Part shown: one piece after another, positions 24,906-38,605 of the stretch
Position numbering within the stretch: position 1 is the stretch's first letter
Layout of the letters: each line of letters opens with the position of its first letter
Source of the DNA: Amblyornis subalaris
Lineage: Eukaryota > Chordata > Aves > Passeriformes > Ptilonorhynchidae
Assembly (NCBI GenBank): GCA_018881555.1
Contig: JACAXG010000002.1
Span: 21,093,183-21,157,182 of the forward strand
Length of the DNA: 64,000 nucleotides
Reading direction: 5' to 3'
The notes under the pieces: model-generated
Seen by the model: the letters and a program-made list of their open reading frames with translations, nothing else
Told to the model about the DNA's origin: nothing
Database searches by the model: none
Position numbers and translations under genes: made by a program

Positions 24906-27765
24906 CCAAATAAGTTCTAAAACAAGGAGTATATGGCATGGAGAAGAAAGAAGGGCCAGGTTAAAACTGATGCTGATTTCTTATGCTTGTACAAGAGAAA
25001 CATCACCCCCCAGAGATATCATCATTCTAAACTTGTCTGCTCAGACTTCACCACCAAGCCTCAAGTTGTTTCTTATATTTTCTCTAATATTTGGTGCTTA
25101 TTGCATCCACTTACAAACCTTGTCTTGCAAATACAACGAGCACTTGCATGGAATGCGAAAAGCAAGTATTCAGAATTTCTTTCTGTTGGAAGTTTTGTGT
25201 CTCCCTTCTCAGGAAAATGTCCAATAGATTGTTCTGCGTCACTTTTAGCCTGCTTTGTTAAAGCCATCCATGCACAAGTAAGCATTAGTTGCTCATTGGT
25301 CTAGAAATCAAGTATAGGCCAGTAATTAGAGAAACTGTATGTCACTCATTTCCACAGTTACTAGCTGAGTGACTTACTGAAAACAGAAAAACTTTAAAAA
25401 GTGATATTGAAAATATGACCTTCCTCCAAACCTCCATTCTTTAACAGTCCAGTAACATTTAGCGTACAGTATTTTCCAACAAGTATACTCAGAGGATGTA
25501 GTTGAATACTGAATGTCAACTTTGACATGATTCTCCAGTGCTCTGACCTTTCCAAGTAAAGGTTTTTAGCTACAGTTCATTACTTCATTGTATGAATCAA
25601 GTTCTTTAGATGAGATATGTAGACTATGAATCCCCACTTGAATATATGTATCAAATGTGCACATCAGTGGATGTAGGAAAGGTTTGAATTTGACTAAATT
25701 GTAGACTTAGGCATCAAAAGTATCAGTTGCACACTTCCTGTGACACTTGATGCTTAAAATTAGCACTTTTGGGATATGAAAAAAAGACTGGAAGGAGCAT
25801 AAATATTCTTCCTTTTTTATTATTATGTTATGTCTATTGAGGATAAAAATAAAATTTGCTCTGTGCATAACTTCTGAGTTTACTTCTGTGTTCCCCATAG
25901 GAGAAGATCACAGTACAGTTATATATATTAATTCTTCTGAATCCAAATATTTATATAACCTTAGAGGGTAATGAGAGGAATTTCACTGGGACTACACTAA
26001 AGGTCAGATTCTTTGTTGTGTTACTTAGTTTCACAGCAGAAAAGTTTACCCTATAATGCTTTTCAAAAATAAGAGGGGAAGAACACTCTGATAAAATTTC
26101 ATGATAAACTACTGCAAAGTATGCTTCAAATAGAGAACAAAAAGANACTAGGATTCTTCACTGTACAGCACTTGCCCTTCAGATGCCAAAGCAGGAGGAT
26201 ACAAGTCTTCTAAAGACAGTGTTAAACCTGTCAGTCTCATGCAAATGTATCAGATCCTGTTTGACATCTCAAATGGCACTAGATGTCTACATTTGGAGAA
26301 CTGAGCTGTGCATAAGACCTGAGATTCAGTAACAGAGTAAGATATCTATATCAAGATATTCATTTGTTTAGAATTACATTATAGTATATGGAAACTACAG
26401 AAATGCTCATTTAACCAAAATTGTCTTCTAATCAAGGTTGAAGTGAGTGGGGATGTAGACACAGTGAACCTGATTGGTTAGACTTCCATTTGGCTGTTGG
26501 GCCCATCTCCTATTTAGACTCCCACATAAGGGGGGGCACTTAGATTGCTGAAAGTAAATTTTTGGTAGTCTGGACAGCATCATGATTTTCAAATAAAAGT
26601 GGTGATTTTCAACCAGCTTCATGGAAGCATTTTTCTAGAACAGATTGTTGTAATCCTGAGCCTGATAATAAAGAGCCTGAAGGGGTGACTGGAAGAGGCT
26701 TTCAGAACAGCAGCTTAAGTTCTAGGGGGCTAAGAAGTGGTTATGCCGCTTGGAGTGCCTCTCAAGTGTGATACACAAAGGAATACAAATCTCCAAAATA
26801 AAAGAGAGCTAATGGCATAGAACAGGGATGTTAACCTCAGTTTCTCTTTTACACTAGTAATATTTCTTTCACTACAGGCATTTGGGGAAGGATAATGATG
26901 TAAACATTCCTGTCCTGTTTCTGCTTATTCAGAATGTTAGACTAAAAGTGCAGTAATCTTTCCCTAGCTAATTGCAATTACTTGTACACTGAGTACAGGA
27001 GGATCTTTCTCAATATCCTGCAATTTTCTGGGCTATTTGTCTGGGATATAGCAGATGAAAAATTGTGGATATACCACAATGAAAAAATTTAACTAAAAGG
27101 TTCTTAACTTGAGATAAAACTGTAGGAAGAAAAGAAAAAAAAAACCTTTAAATTTTCCAATGGAAAAAAAGAGGTAGAGAATGTTTATTCATTTCCCCCA
27201 AATTTACAACTAGAACTCCAGGTTTTTGAAGCTATTGTAAGTGAAGCATTTTTTATCTATTAGCTGAAGAGCAATAAATATACATACTAGATTTATGAGA
27301 ATTTGGCAATTTATGGTGACATCATTCAGCATTTCCCAGCTCTTCGATTATTTGAAAATAGTCTTTAAGTTAGTAGCTAAGATGAATGATGGTGTTCTCA
27401 AAGACATGATTGCCACATGATTGAAATAAATCAGAGTCAGCAATATCACCAGACTGAAATTTGTTATGGAAAAGCAGCTATATTTTAGCTAGTTCCTGCC
27501 ATTCCTATAAACAAAGTTCTGTAGTTTAAATTACCCAGAAACAGAATGAGCCTTTACTACAGTTTCATTTAAAGAATAAGTAACAAAAAGTAAAATTATT
27601 AAAGTACACTAACTATCATAATAGAAAAGTCAATATTCTCAAGCAGTAAGAACATAAGATCATACTGTTAGAACATTCATTTATTCTGAATTGGACAGAG
27701 AGTCTCTCAGCTGTTCAGTTTTTACACAGCAGCAAAACCCTTGTTAGTGCACTATACAGGAAGTA
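24906..27765. other. Unique intergenic sequence
   Basis: No gene or repeat recognised. The frames at 24868-25227 and 24933-25304 overlap each other in different phases and lie partly over the CR1 end; neither resembles a known family. Confidence 0.5.
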
Positions 27766-27801
27766 GTGACTCATCCACCCTNGTTCTATGATTCTATGAT
27801 T
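27766..27801 (+). mobile_element. CR1 3' tail remnant
   Basis: Plus-strand sequence gttctatgattctatgatta preceded by catccaccct, like the last bases of CR1 (TTCCAACCTT then the tail repeat). Only the extreme 3' end is present, the shortest CR1 trace in the window. Confidence 0.55.
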
Positions 27802-28646
27802 ATCTCTGGCAATACAGAATTAAAGATTTATTTAGCTGGAAGAACATACTTTCTCCCCCCCATACCCCTTGTTTTTATTGATTTTCATAGTATGGTTCAA
27901 AAGCTATATCAAAATTTACTTTTCCTTAATTGTAAAAGAACACATTTCTAAATACTAATCTAGGATTTCAGCATTCCTCACACCCACTACCTGCTCTGGA
28001 AACATGCTTCTACTTGCTAAAACCAAGGAAAATTTGCAATATGTACACTTTCCAGTAACTATAAATATGTTTCTCAAGTTTTAACATTAAGTGCTTTGAA
28101 TCTTTTATGTCATTAGACTGACCCTTTTTTAGAATAAAAATGGAAGGTAACAACATTTGGGACTCTTTGACCAAAAGCATTGGGCTTTGGTCTTCTTTTT
28201 TCATCTCTTATCACTGAACAACAGATTTCAAGCAAAGGTCAGGCAGGTGGATGTTTGACAAAAGGCAAGGTTTCTAGAGATCACTGGTTGTTCAGATCAT
28301 ATCTAGTGTCTAGCTAGTATCAGTTAAAAGAGTTTATTTGCAGATAATGCCTGTAAATCCTCAGTCCTGTATTTCCTTTATTTTTCTCTGTATTGTCACT
28401 GAGACCTCAGGAGTGCATTATTCTGCCTACCTAAGTCAGGACCTGAGAAACAGGTGGGTGTTAATGTACAGTGAAGGTGTGTACCTCTAGTTATTTTTTT
28501 CTCTTCTTGTACCTGCATTTTGTATTCAAATGCAATATAATGTTTGNTTTAAAGTAAGTATTCATAATAGAATAATAATTAAGCAGTGTTGTTCACAAGT
28601 GGACAAATGAAGAAGGTAAGCTGCCACTTTCTGAAGAGGTTTTGAT

Positions 28647-28670
28647 CCTTGTGAGGACCTTGTGAGGACC
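28647..28670. repeat. Tandem 11-bp duplication
   Basis: ccttgtgagga is followed at once by a second copy sharing ccttgtgaggacc. A simple slippage duplication. Confidence 0.8.
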
Positions 28671-31600
28671 CCAATTAAAGGCAGCCTTTCAAGGCTGATC
28701 TGTGTACTGAAATTACATATGTAATTTCTTTTAGTCATCTCCCAGCCTTGAATTTAAAATCGAGAATAGACAAGTCAGAGCCAACAAAGAACACTGCATG
28801 CCCTGATTCCTGCATACTCATTATTCACCATATTCCAACCAGTGCAATGGTACACTCAGTTAGGGCAGAAAGGATAATCAAAGTTATGGTTTCCATGCCA
28901 TAAAATGGTAAGAGAAGTCATAAATAAGAGAATTTACTTTGAATCTTCCTTACTACCCTGTTCTGTTTTTTCACCCATATTTCCTAATCCTTAGCACTCT
29001 GAAGGATGGAAGACAGTATTCCTTCTTTTATTTAAACAAAAAAATCAAGCAGTATTTTTTAGAATTGTGCAGATTTGAAACATTGGGAAGACATTGCAAC
29101 ATTGCAACATGGTAATGTAAAATGAGATCCAGCATTCATCTGAATGGGAAACATTNCGTTTTCCATTTTTCTGGATCCAAAATGTGAGTAGAAATGTCAA
29201 TAAATGGATGTTGACCAGATTTCAAAGTTATAAGGATTGAATTTATGATATCTTTAAAGGAAAACACTTTGATTTGGGAAGGCTGAAATTNTATATCTGC
29301 TAATTAATATGTTAAATACACTTTAAAAATTATGCAAAGTAAAAGAATAAATTAATAGGTAGGTACTTTAGCTTTTTCATATCAATCAAAGACTGAATTT
29401 GAAGAATTTTTTATTTGGTTTGGTTTAGTTTTTTTAACCCTAACAAGTCAGGAAGTTTGGAATATTCTTCAAATTCCCTGTAAATTTGTTCGGGGAATTC
29501 TTTATTGTGCCGAGCGGAGTTGAAGGAGGAACTTTTGGTATGTTTATTGGTTCCATGTCTTGCCAGGTTTTGAAAGTGGTTGATTTTCTTATTTTCTTTT
29601 TGTTAAGCTGTCAAGTCTAAACAACCTTTTTTGACATTTCTTTGAGAAGTGCAAGGGGATCATATTTTCTCTTGTAAATTTCATACCAGAAATGTGTAAC
29701 TTAGAGTGTATTCTGACTCCTCAAGATTCATTCTTTGTGAAGTCTCAGGGAAACTAATTTATCACATTTTTTCCCTGCTCTTACCTGCAAGTCCTCCTGT
29801 TTTTCAATTAACTCACAGTTCTCACAGCTTCTTTATAATCATACCTATGATTGGTTTTCCCTCAGGAGTAATGGCAGCTGCTTTCTGGTGAATGTTAAAT
29901 AGTGCAATTATATCCTCAAATACCATAAATGTCTACTTAATTCCCTAAATTGTCAATACTGTTTGTAAAGGATAAGTGAAAAGAAAAATATTTGCCCTCG
30001 TGGTTTATTTAGAATGCAAGCTGCTACTGTTGGCTGTCTGCGTGTATGTGGGTAGCGGCTGGCACAATAATCTCATAAAATGCTATGCAATTATAGATGC
30101 TATGAACTTCTTAATTTTAAAGATCTAAAATATTTTTGAGTGAACAAGAGATTATTAGTGATAACTTGCAAGTCTTAATTTTGGAAAACTGCAAAAGATG
30201 CATAGCAAGAGACAGCGAGAAATCCTTGGCACGCTTTCTCTATCAAAAGCTTGTATGTCAAAAGGAAGTATGTTTCTTTTTTAATTACCAATAAAATTTA
30301 ACTTTTTTTAAATTAAAATATTTCTTCTAGAATCTCATCTAGATCTGTTCAATGTGGATGTCTGTATTGTGGTTGAAATATTCTATTTTTACTGATTCCA
30401 TCAAGTGTAATATGATTTTATTTTCTCCAAGTTCATGACAGGATTGTGATATAGTACTTGAGAACACTGAAAGCTGTTTTAAAGGTGCTTTCAAAAGATA
30501 TGGAAAATATTTGCTNTATCCTGAAATGTTTCAAAACCAAGAGATTATAAACATTTGAATAGATTTTTCTGTAGGAATAATGAACGATGTGTAAAGGCAA
30601 ATGGAGTAAAAAAAATGAGAATTAAAATCAAATGTGCTACCCTTACACTGAAAGAAGCCACCTATTAGGAAACAGGCATAGAAACTTCAGAGAGACATTC
30701 TGAAAATTTGGAATATGTGTCAACCCACAATTTGTGAAAATATTCCCTTGTGTTGAGACATATTAAATTTGGCTTTTAGCAGGAATAATTTCTTAGATAC
30801 AAGGAGAACCCTAATTAAATACTTAAACCCTGATGATTCTGTAAATGTCAAATGGCTAGTATTACAAAAATTGTAAAGTGATCCATGTCAAAAGTAATTT
30901 CTGAGAAGCTTGGGTGAGAACAGAAAAGTCTTTTGCAAAATCATGAGCTGTTAGGAAAATGGGAAAAGCACTGCTAAGTCATTGAAGGCCCCAGCTCTTG
31001 GATCTCACAAAAGTAATGTGAAAATTAACAGTCAAGACGTTTCTAATGCACTAGAAAATATTTACAGGTTAAGAAAAGCAGACGAAGGTATTTCCTGAAA
31101 TAAAGAAATAGTGGATTAATATAGATGAAGTATGTCTTTACTTATTCATCTCATCTATAATGTAAAAGCCATTCTGAGCAGAAATTTCATTTCATTTTGC
31201 CACCAATTCTCATCCTACAGGCTTTTTCTGCAATGGAAGNGTGCTTTGTCTTTCTTTCACAATTAACTTTCTTTTTGTGCCAGGGTCTAAACTTATGTTT
31301 TTTGCTGTGAACTTATCTAGGATCGACTTTAGTTAGACTTAACCTTATTTCAAAACAACTGTAGGTCAAAATTGTAAGAAAAAAATTTTTATAGTACAGA
31401 TCTGCAGGGAAAACAATTCTGAAGATAGCACAGTAAACAAAAACATGGAGGAACTGGGATTTTGTCTTTCTGCTTTTCTTGGAGTGTATTGTTTCAGTAC
31501 AAGTTTCCCCATTTGTCATTACGCTTTCCAAAAGATGATCATTTTTCTTTCAAGAAAATTATTGTTTGATATTAGACACAAATTGCAGAACTGGGAAGAA

Positions 31601-32170
31601 AGGGATATTAGCATAGTANACTTCTGGTGGTTTTAATCTGCAATTATTCTAAATGCTTTGTTAGTTCTGCATAAAAGCAGAGATTATTATGTCTTAAAAT
31701 TAAATTATAGCTATATTTTATTAATAATTTAACTCAAAAATTGTATACNTCATAAACTAAAAGATTAAAGTATTTTTTTGNAATAGATTGAAAAAAAATT
31801 TTCCTTTATTCACATGCTTTTTAGAAATGTATATTTATTTTGAAATGTCATTACTGTTGCCACATTCTGTGAACATTTCACGTTTGATTAGCATTTTACA
31901 ACTGATTCTTCACAAAATGTCTGAATGGTTCTACATTCAAGATCTGCATCTGATACCTGTGGGAGAAGAAATAGAAATAGCAGCTGTAGTGCAGCAGCAT
32001 TTACACAGTAGCTTTGGAAATAACTGGGAAAGAACGACCCATATTATACAGGTTTCTATAATTTTAAAGAGGTAATAAATAATATATAGGTTGATGAGCT
32101 TGTTACCTCTACCTGCACAGCAAGTGAAGTGGGTTATAACCTCTTTCTTGGGTTATTTTTTGGGTGAGGT

Positions 32171-32228
32171 GATTTTTTGTTGTTCTTTTGTCGTTGTTGT
32201 TGTTGGGTTTTCTTTCCTTTTTTTGTTA
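32171..32228. repeat. T/G-rich low-complexity tract
   Basis: Poly-T runs and a short GTT trinucleotide array (gttgttgttgttggg). No functional reading. Confidence 0.75.
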
Positions 32229-32560
32229 CTTGGGAAATGTGGCTTTTGCTCATACCAGAAGAGTGCTGACATTATTGCAATTTCCAAGATTTTCTGGGAA
32301 TTATTTACCTGCTTGCAACATAAACCATGATACATGAAGCCAAAAAGACAATAAAACCAATGGTTTCTTAAGTACTGATTTGCCAGCACAGGAAAATGGG
32401 TTTGTTCATTTCTTTATTAAAATTAACTTTATCCTCAGAGTTTGGTGCAATGTCATTGAATGAATGCAATGTCTGTATTTTTTAAGGATTTTATTTTTTA
32501 AAAGATGAATNAAAAACTATATACTTAAGCAAGCATTTTACAGAGCTAATTAAGGATNGA

Positions 32561-32587
32561 ATGATCCAATGATCCAATGGTCCAATC
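32561..32587. repeat. Short tandem repeat, ATGATCCA-type unit
   Basis: Three imperfect copies of an 8-9 base unit (atgatccaat, gatccaatgg, tccaatc). Too short to be more than a slippage product. Confidence 0.7.
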
Positions 32588-34104
32588 AAGGACATGATTA
32601 AGAGTGATTCAATAAATCAATATGTGAAATTATCAAATCATCAAGTGAATATAGCTAGTAATCAACTAAAATTACAAGGTTAACATGAAGAATTTGAGAA
32701 TTTAGTCTAAGATATCAACTGGGTTTTTCAGGCAATCAGAGCATTGACCTAGTTTCTGATGTTCCTAGACTTTTACCAAAAGTAATCTATCTTGGTTTCA
32801 CTCAGAAAAGCAGCCAGTTTTTTTGAGTCTTTTGGCAATTCCACTTTGTAAGTTTAGTAAGTTGGGGTTTTTTGTTTTTATTTTTCCCTTTCATGAAACA
32901 TCATTGTAACATAGATTCTAAATATACATGTAGAGATAAATAAACAATGTTCAACATGAGATTTTCTATAAGGCTGNTTTTTTTGCAATCCAAGTGAAGA
33001 AATTACAAGATACCAGAAGGAAGAAGAGCTGGTGCTCATATCTAGAAACATTTTTTGTAGCGATGGTTACTCTTACCACTTACCTTAGAAATACAAATGC
33101 ACTAGTGGAACAATATGGGTGAGACGTTCCTACATCGAAAACCCTCACAAAATTCAAGACAGGCTATCTCTTAGGAACCTTTGCTTACATAGAACAGAGA
33201 AGTGCATGAAGTTTATAAGAGTAGAAACTGCTTTCTGTAATCAGCAGAAGACTGGGGGGCAGGAGGGCATTAAATCCTCCGGGACTTTGTGGAGATGATC
33301 TATCCAGAAACTAAGCATCATGTGTCTCCAGTGTTTGTGTCAATCTAGCCAATATAATATGAACAAATTTCCATTTGATTTGCCCTAATCTTTATCTTAC
33401 CACTTTCCATTCCTCTTTGCTTTAGAATTCTTAACTCATAGAAATCCATTTAAATGGATCTAAGTATTGATCTCATGCTTTCACAGCAAGCAGTCTGTTA
33501 GGACTTACACCATAGTGCAAAGTACTGTCATTAGTGACCTTTAACTTGAAATCTGCTGATATTATTATTCACAAATATTCATCTTGAACAGAACTTGGAG
33601 CCAGAGGTATATCAGAACTCTAGCTGAACCAGAAGAGATGAGACCCACAGTGAGAACAAATTATATGTTATTTTATGAAAAAATGGACATAGTCAACATA
33701 GTAGCCAAAACACATTCCTTTCCTGATGCTTAGCTCAGCATTCATTACATTTGTTTAAATAGTTTGGATATTTACATGAGAAGAGTTAGAGACCTGTATA
33801 AATTCAGAACTCATCCTAAAAACTTCAAAGCATATCAAAGATTGCATTTTCTGATTAGTAATTAAATTAATAAAGTTTTTCTTGCCAAGTAATATTTGTA
33901 ATTGTATTTCTTATGATTTAAAAACCTCAGAGTAAAACCAGAAGAATACCATAGCAGTTTCCCAAGTTAAGACAATTGTGCATTTAACCAAAGGCCCAAT
34001 GATCTTATCCTTAGCTATGACCAGTAGNGAATGCTTAATAAAGAGTTTAACTCCCAGAAAGTATGCAGTGAGTTACATTTCAGTGGCTTTGTGATGTAGA
34101 GAAA

Positions 34105-34410
34105 ATAGGTGAACTCCTTTTTGAAGGTATATAAATTCAAGCATCTATAGTTGTCTATAGTGAGGAGTTCCACAGTTTAACCTCATGTGTGAAGATGTGT
34201 CCATATTGTTGGGGGTATTTGAACCTGGTACCTGACATTCATTATTGCCATAGTTCTTGTTTACTTCCTCAACAGATTTTCTCATTTTATGAGTCTTTGT
34301 TGTATTCTCCACCATCTTTCCTAGAGTGAAGATTTTCACTCTGTTCCATCCTCCTTCATGCAAAGGTTCTTCCATAGTTTTGAACATCCTTATCCCACCC
34401 CTACACAAAG
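34105..34410 (-). mobile_element. Very old CR1/L3-like LINE remnant
   Basis: Plus strand, in order: gaggagttccacagtttaac, gtgtgaagatgtgtccata, a tatttgaacctggtacctg block, cattattgccatagttcttg, agagtgaagattttcactctg, ttcatgcaaaggttcttcc and atagttttgaacatcctta. This order matches the reverse complement of the C-terminal ORF2 region of old amniote CR1/L3-type LINEs (the 'gagttccacag ... gaacctg ... tagttct ... gttccat ... atcatcctt' pattern). Divergence is much higher than in the other CR1 copies here. A minus-strand open frame over it (34408-34145) is a by-product. Confidence 0.7.
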
Positions 34411-36274
34411 GTAAAATGTTGGATTTGATTCTTTTTGTTGTTTGGTTGATTTCCTTTACTATAAGAAAATATTCTGTTGCTAACGGATTAGGCCAATTGC
34501 TAAACTAAGCTGTATAAAATTGACACTGCACATTTTAGTCATGGTAGTTAGAGAGTTGAGACTTAAATCATGAAGCAGACTGAGAGTGGGAGAGGGCAAA
34601 GCTGTGTATTCATTTACAAGGGGACAGCCTGCCATCTGTGTCTGGGGTACAATGCCATTGGAAAGATCAGATGGGAAAAAAATATATATTTTTTAACCTG
34701 TATTTGATATTTATTTCCTGGATCAAGTCCAGAACAGGACAGATTAAAGCAGGTAGATCATAAGTAGACATAATACACTTTTTAAAGAAATGCCATTAAA
34801 AATAAATAGGCAAGCAGACCTAAAAGCAAACAAGCAGAACTCTAAATCTTAATTTTGAGTCCACAGAGTGGATTGAAAAAGATTCTGATAGAATTGAGGT
34901 GGGAGAAATTAGATTTCTTTTTGATTACATCTGGATACAAATTGGGTTTAAATTAGATTTGTGCTGCAAAACAAACCTTGCACAGGGAGCTGATGTATGT
35001 GTAGTTTTCAAGTTCACATTGAAGGTCCATTTTTTTAGCAGTTGAGATAGTGATTTAGTGAAGTACTTAATTACGTGCCAAATTATATGGGGTTTATCTA
35101 TATCTTGCTAAAGGAATGAAGCTCAAACTCTTCTAATGCATTTATTCATCTAAAGTGAAGAAATTCAGTGGACTTTTTTCGAGACAGCCAGGGATGAAGA
35201 ATATGCATTTAAATTACCTGCAAGTAGTACAGGATGCCTAATTAAACAGGACTGAAATGTGTATGCATTTTTCACAGTTTTAATAAGTGAAATTTTGTGT
35301 GAAAGAAGATGAGAAATGGAAAGATAGCAAGCAATTCTTTACAGTGCTTAGCTAATATGGTTGAGCTTCAGTCTTCCAACAAACAGAACGGTATTTCATA
35401 TTTTAAAACTATTTAGAAATATCTCATATTTTCTTTTTTAATGAACTATGCACAGTTTCACTATCAAAAAAGGAGGAAATTTAATCTCCAAGTAGAAATC
35501 TTTAGTTTAAGAATTTCGAAAACTTCCGATGATTTATGAAAAAAATATTGACCTGCGTTATGCACTTTACTGACAACACGTTATAGATGTATGATTATAC
35601 ATTGCATTCTCATATACATGGTGGTGTCCTCACATACTTCTCTGCTCTCTATTAAAAAATCACTTTAACTCTGTCGCTCTTGTAATACTCCTCTCTTGAC
35701 CATATGAAGGTTCATTAGCATTAGTGTTAATAGGCTTGGGCACATTTTCTGTGAAATCTTTTCTACATCTCATAGACAGATTGTAGGTTGCTAATAACAC
35801 ACAATATTTCAAGGAACAAAACACAAAATAGCTTTGAAACAAATAGGTCGCCACTGCATCTCCATTACTAGTGAAAGTGAAGAAGAATCACACATAAAAG
35901 TACCCAGAGGTAAAATGTAAATATTAATTCTGGAGCTGTAGAATGTACTCGGTATTGTTTTACTTTATTTAGAATCAATAAACTCTTACAAGTTAAAATT
36001 ACTTGTTTAATATTAAACAAGGAATTAATGAAAAATAGAGGCATGAGGAGGAAAAAAAAAGCTGTGGCCATTTCTATATACACTCTCCTTTCAAACCTAC
36101 TTTTTAAAAGCAAGCTTTATTCATTGAGTCGGGAGTAAAAGTTAAAGATCNGTTAGCATATTTAAAATTTTTAATCATCCAAATATGTTCTTTTTGAATT
36201 TAAACAAATGATATATATATTAAAAAAATGAACCCCTCCCTCATGAGTTTTAAAATTAGTATTTTACTAGAACT
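34411..36274. other. Unique intergenic sequence
   Basis: AT-rich sequence with no recognised gene, RNA or repeat. Confidence 0.5.
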
Positions 36275-36330
36275 TAACACATACACTTGCACATACACAT
36301 ACTTATATACATATACACACACATATATAG
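36275..36330. repeat. CA/TA-rich microsatellite
   Basis: Interrupted ACATAC, ATATAC and ACACAC units ending in acatatatagg. Likely length-variable. Confidence 0.75.
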
Positions 36331-38133
36331 GTCTTCAGGATTTTGCACAGCCTTGAATTCAGCCTTGTTGTGAAAGCAAAGTTTTACTGCATTATCTTAT
36401 ATATTAGAGAGGTACACAAAGGCAAAATCTTTAATTTTTTCTCATCTAGAAGAATCCACGGAAGAATTCACCTGTTCTAGTGAAGAGGTTCAAAAATGTT
36501 TTTTATGTTCAGAACCATTTTCACGAGGAAAAAGAGAATTAATTCAATCACAATTTTCTTGAAAAAGACTGTATGAACTATCGTTCATTCATCAGGGCAG
36601 TAACCAGTGAAATAAAATTTCCTTAACCTTAGCAGTGATTTTGAAAACTCNAGAAGCAGAGAGCGGACTGCAATTTTTGTGTTTATAGTAAAAAAGATTT
36701 AAATGGCTCTGAGCATTTATGGTAATATGTTCATCCTCTGAATTCACAGAAGTCCTTCTTTACAGTAGTAACCAAATATTTTGCTGGATATTAAAAACTA
36801 TGGAAACATGACCCCAATCTTACTTAAAACTACTTTACATTTCCATGCATCCCCTTAAAGTAAAGAAGTTGGTTTACTAGTTTTGGATATTAATAATATT
36901 TCATTACTTAAAAAAAAAACTTTAAAACAAACCTTTAATTTCACTTCCTGGCATAACAAAAAATAGCTACATTTTGTTTCTGTAAGCACATTTCATTTCG
37001 CCTTATTCTGGCTGTGATTTCTGACATGTTCATTTAATCCAAGAATCCAGATGATGGATTTATGAAACGTCAGGTTTCCTTCCAAAGCATTCAAAACTGC
37101 AACACTGACTGCAGGACAAATGTATGCTATTTAGCAGAAATACATCAGTCATGGAAATGATCATGCTGCAAGTCCTGTTCAATACCTTACAGCCTATTAG
37201 ACAGAAGAAAGCAAAGCAAGTTTGCTTAGGATATTATGACATTGTGAAAATGAATAATAGTAATGTATTCCTGTAGTCTTAGACTGCCAATATTAACATG
37301 AAAAATTATCAATCATTAATCCATCAAAGAATGCTGAGTTTCAAAATCTCAGTTATTATTGAATTCCTGTATTTGAAGNAATAGGGAATATAATAGAATA
37401 TAGTTATTCAGTTTAATGGAGCATGTTACTGGATTGTTATACCAAAAGGCTTTCTTCATCACCAATAAACTCGAAGATTTAAAAGAGGTATTTCATACTA
37501 GATCACAAAGGTGATGAAAGACACCAGAAGACCTCCATATAATGTACTCCAGGAATCTGATTACGGGAATGTAATCATAACTATTATTTTTTTGGTCCTG
37601 GAAGAAAATAAATCACCTTTGTACATCTTAAGTTTCTGAGCTGAAGAACTGTTGGTTAAGAAGTACCATAAATCATATATGGCAAATGACACAAACAAAA
37701 CAACTATTCATTTAGGATCCTTGCTCTAAATCCACTGGAAACTCTCCTCAGATTCCCCTTACCAGCAGGTTTTGGATCATTCCTTCTGTTGAGGAGAAAG
37801 TGAAGAATTAAAAGTTTGAAATTAATGACNTGAATGATATAATCTACAACATGGATAAAGCTTCATGGTGTACACAGGGAGACAGACTGATCTGCTGAAA
37901 ATGCCTGTATTTATTAAAGCTGACGTATCTGTTCCATTGCTGACATCTTTCTTTTTTCTCTTCTAGAGTCAACAAGGGGGGGAGGGGTATAATTTCTGTG
38001 TGTCTAGGGGTTCCATTTCATTCTTCCATGAGAGACAAAAAATATCTCTGGCACTGAACTGCTAGAAGTCAGATGATTCTTTTCTAACTCTATTAACTGC
38101 TGCCTACAATATACTGAAATACAGCTGTCCTTG
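36331..38133. other. Unique intergenic sequence
   Basis: No gene or repeat recognised. A short poly-G run (about 37976-37985) is the only notable composition feature. Confidence 0.5.
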
Positions 38134-38278
38134 ACATACATACATACATTACATATACATATGTACATATATATGTATATTACATATACATATATACACA
38201 TATATAAGATTTCTGTATTACATATATACATAGTATATATTACATNTATACATTTACATATTACATTTATATATTTAT
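38134..38278. repeat. TA/TACA-rich compound microsatellite
   Basis: About 145 bases of ACATA, TACATATA and GTATAT units with interruptions and one ambiguous base. The minus-strand frame over it (Tyr/Met/Ile/Cys-rich) is a repeat artefact. Self-complementary ATATAT segments could fold into hairpins. Confidence 0.85.
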
Positions 38279-38496
38279 CCCTTTATATATTATGATGATA
38301 GATGCACAAAAATATTTCCAACATTGATCTAGTAAAATTACTATGTATATATCCGTAATGATGAGCACAGGGAGAGTCCTACTGACTGTCACAACTTTTA
38401 CTGGAAGAAGAGCTACCTAGCTTTAGCCGTCTGTATGACTCCCTTGCCATCCAACAGTTCATGTGATGCGTTGCATTTAAGCATGTAAGATTTTAA

Positions 38497-38525
38497 GAAA
38501 AACAAACAAACAAACAAACAAAAAA
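38497..38525. repeat. AAAC microsatellite
   Basis: About six perfect AAAC units flanked by poly-A, followed by further AAAAT-rich sequence to about 38605. Confidence 0.9.
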
Positions 38526-38605
38526 TCCCCCTCAAAAATATTTAATTATTAAAATAAAAATAAAAAGATATTATAACTACAAAATTGTTTAAATTAAAAA
38601 TAGTA

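Larger units (their letters stand above)
27802..34104. other. Unique intergenic sequence
   Basis: AT-rich DNA with small tandem duplications at 28647-28670, 29092-29110 and 32561-32587, and a T/G-rich tract at 32171-32228. No gene, RNA or larger repeat recognised over about 6.3 kb. Confidence 0.55.

Noticed and set aside
34145..34408. 87-codon minus-strand open frame as a gene
   Set aside because: It coincides with the ancient CR1/L3-like remnant and is not an independent gene.
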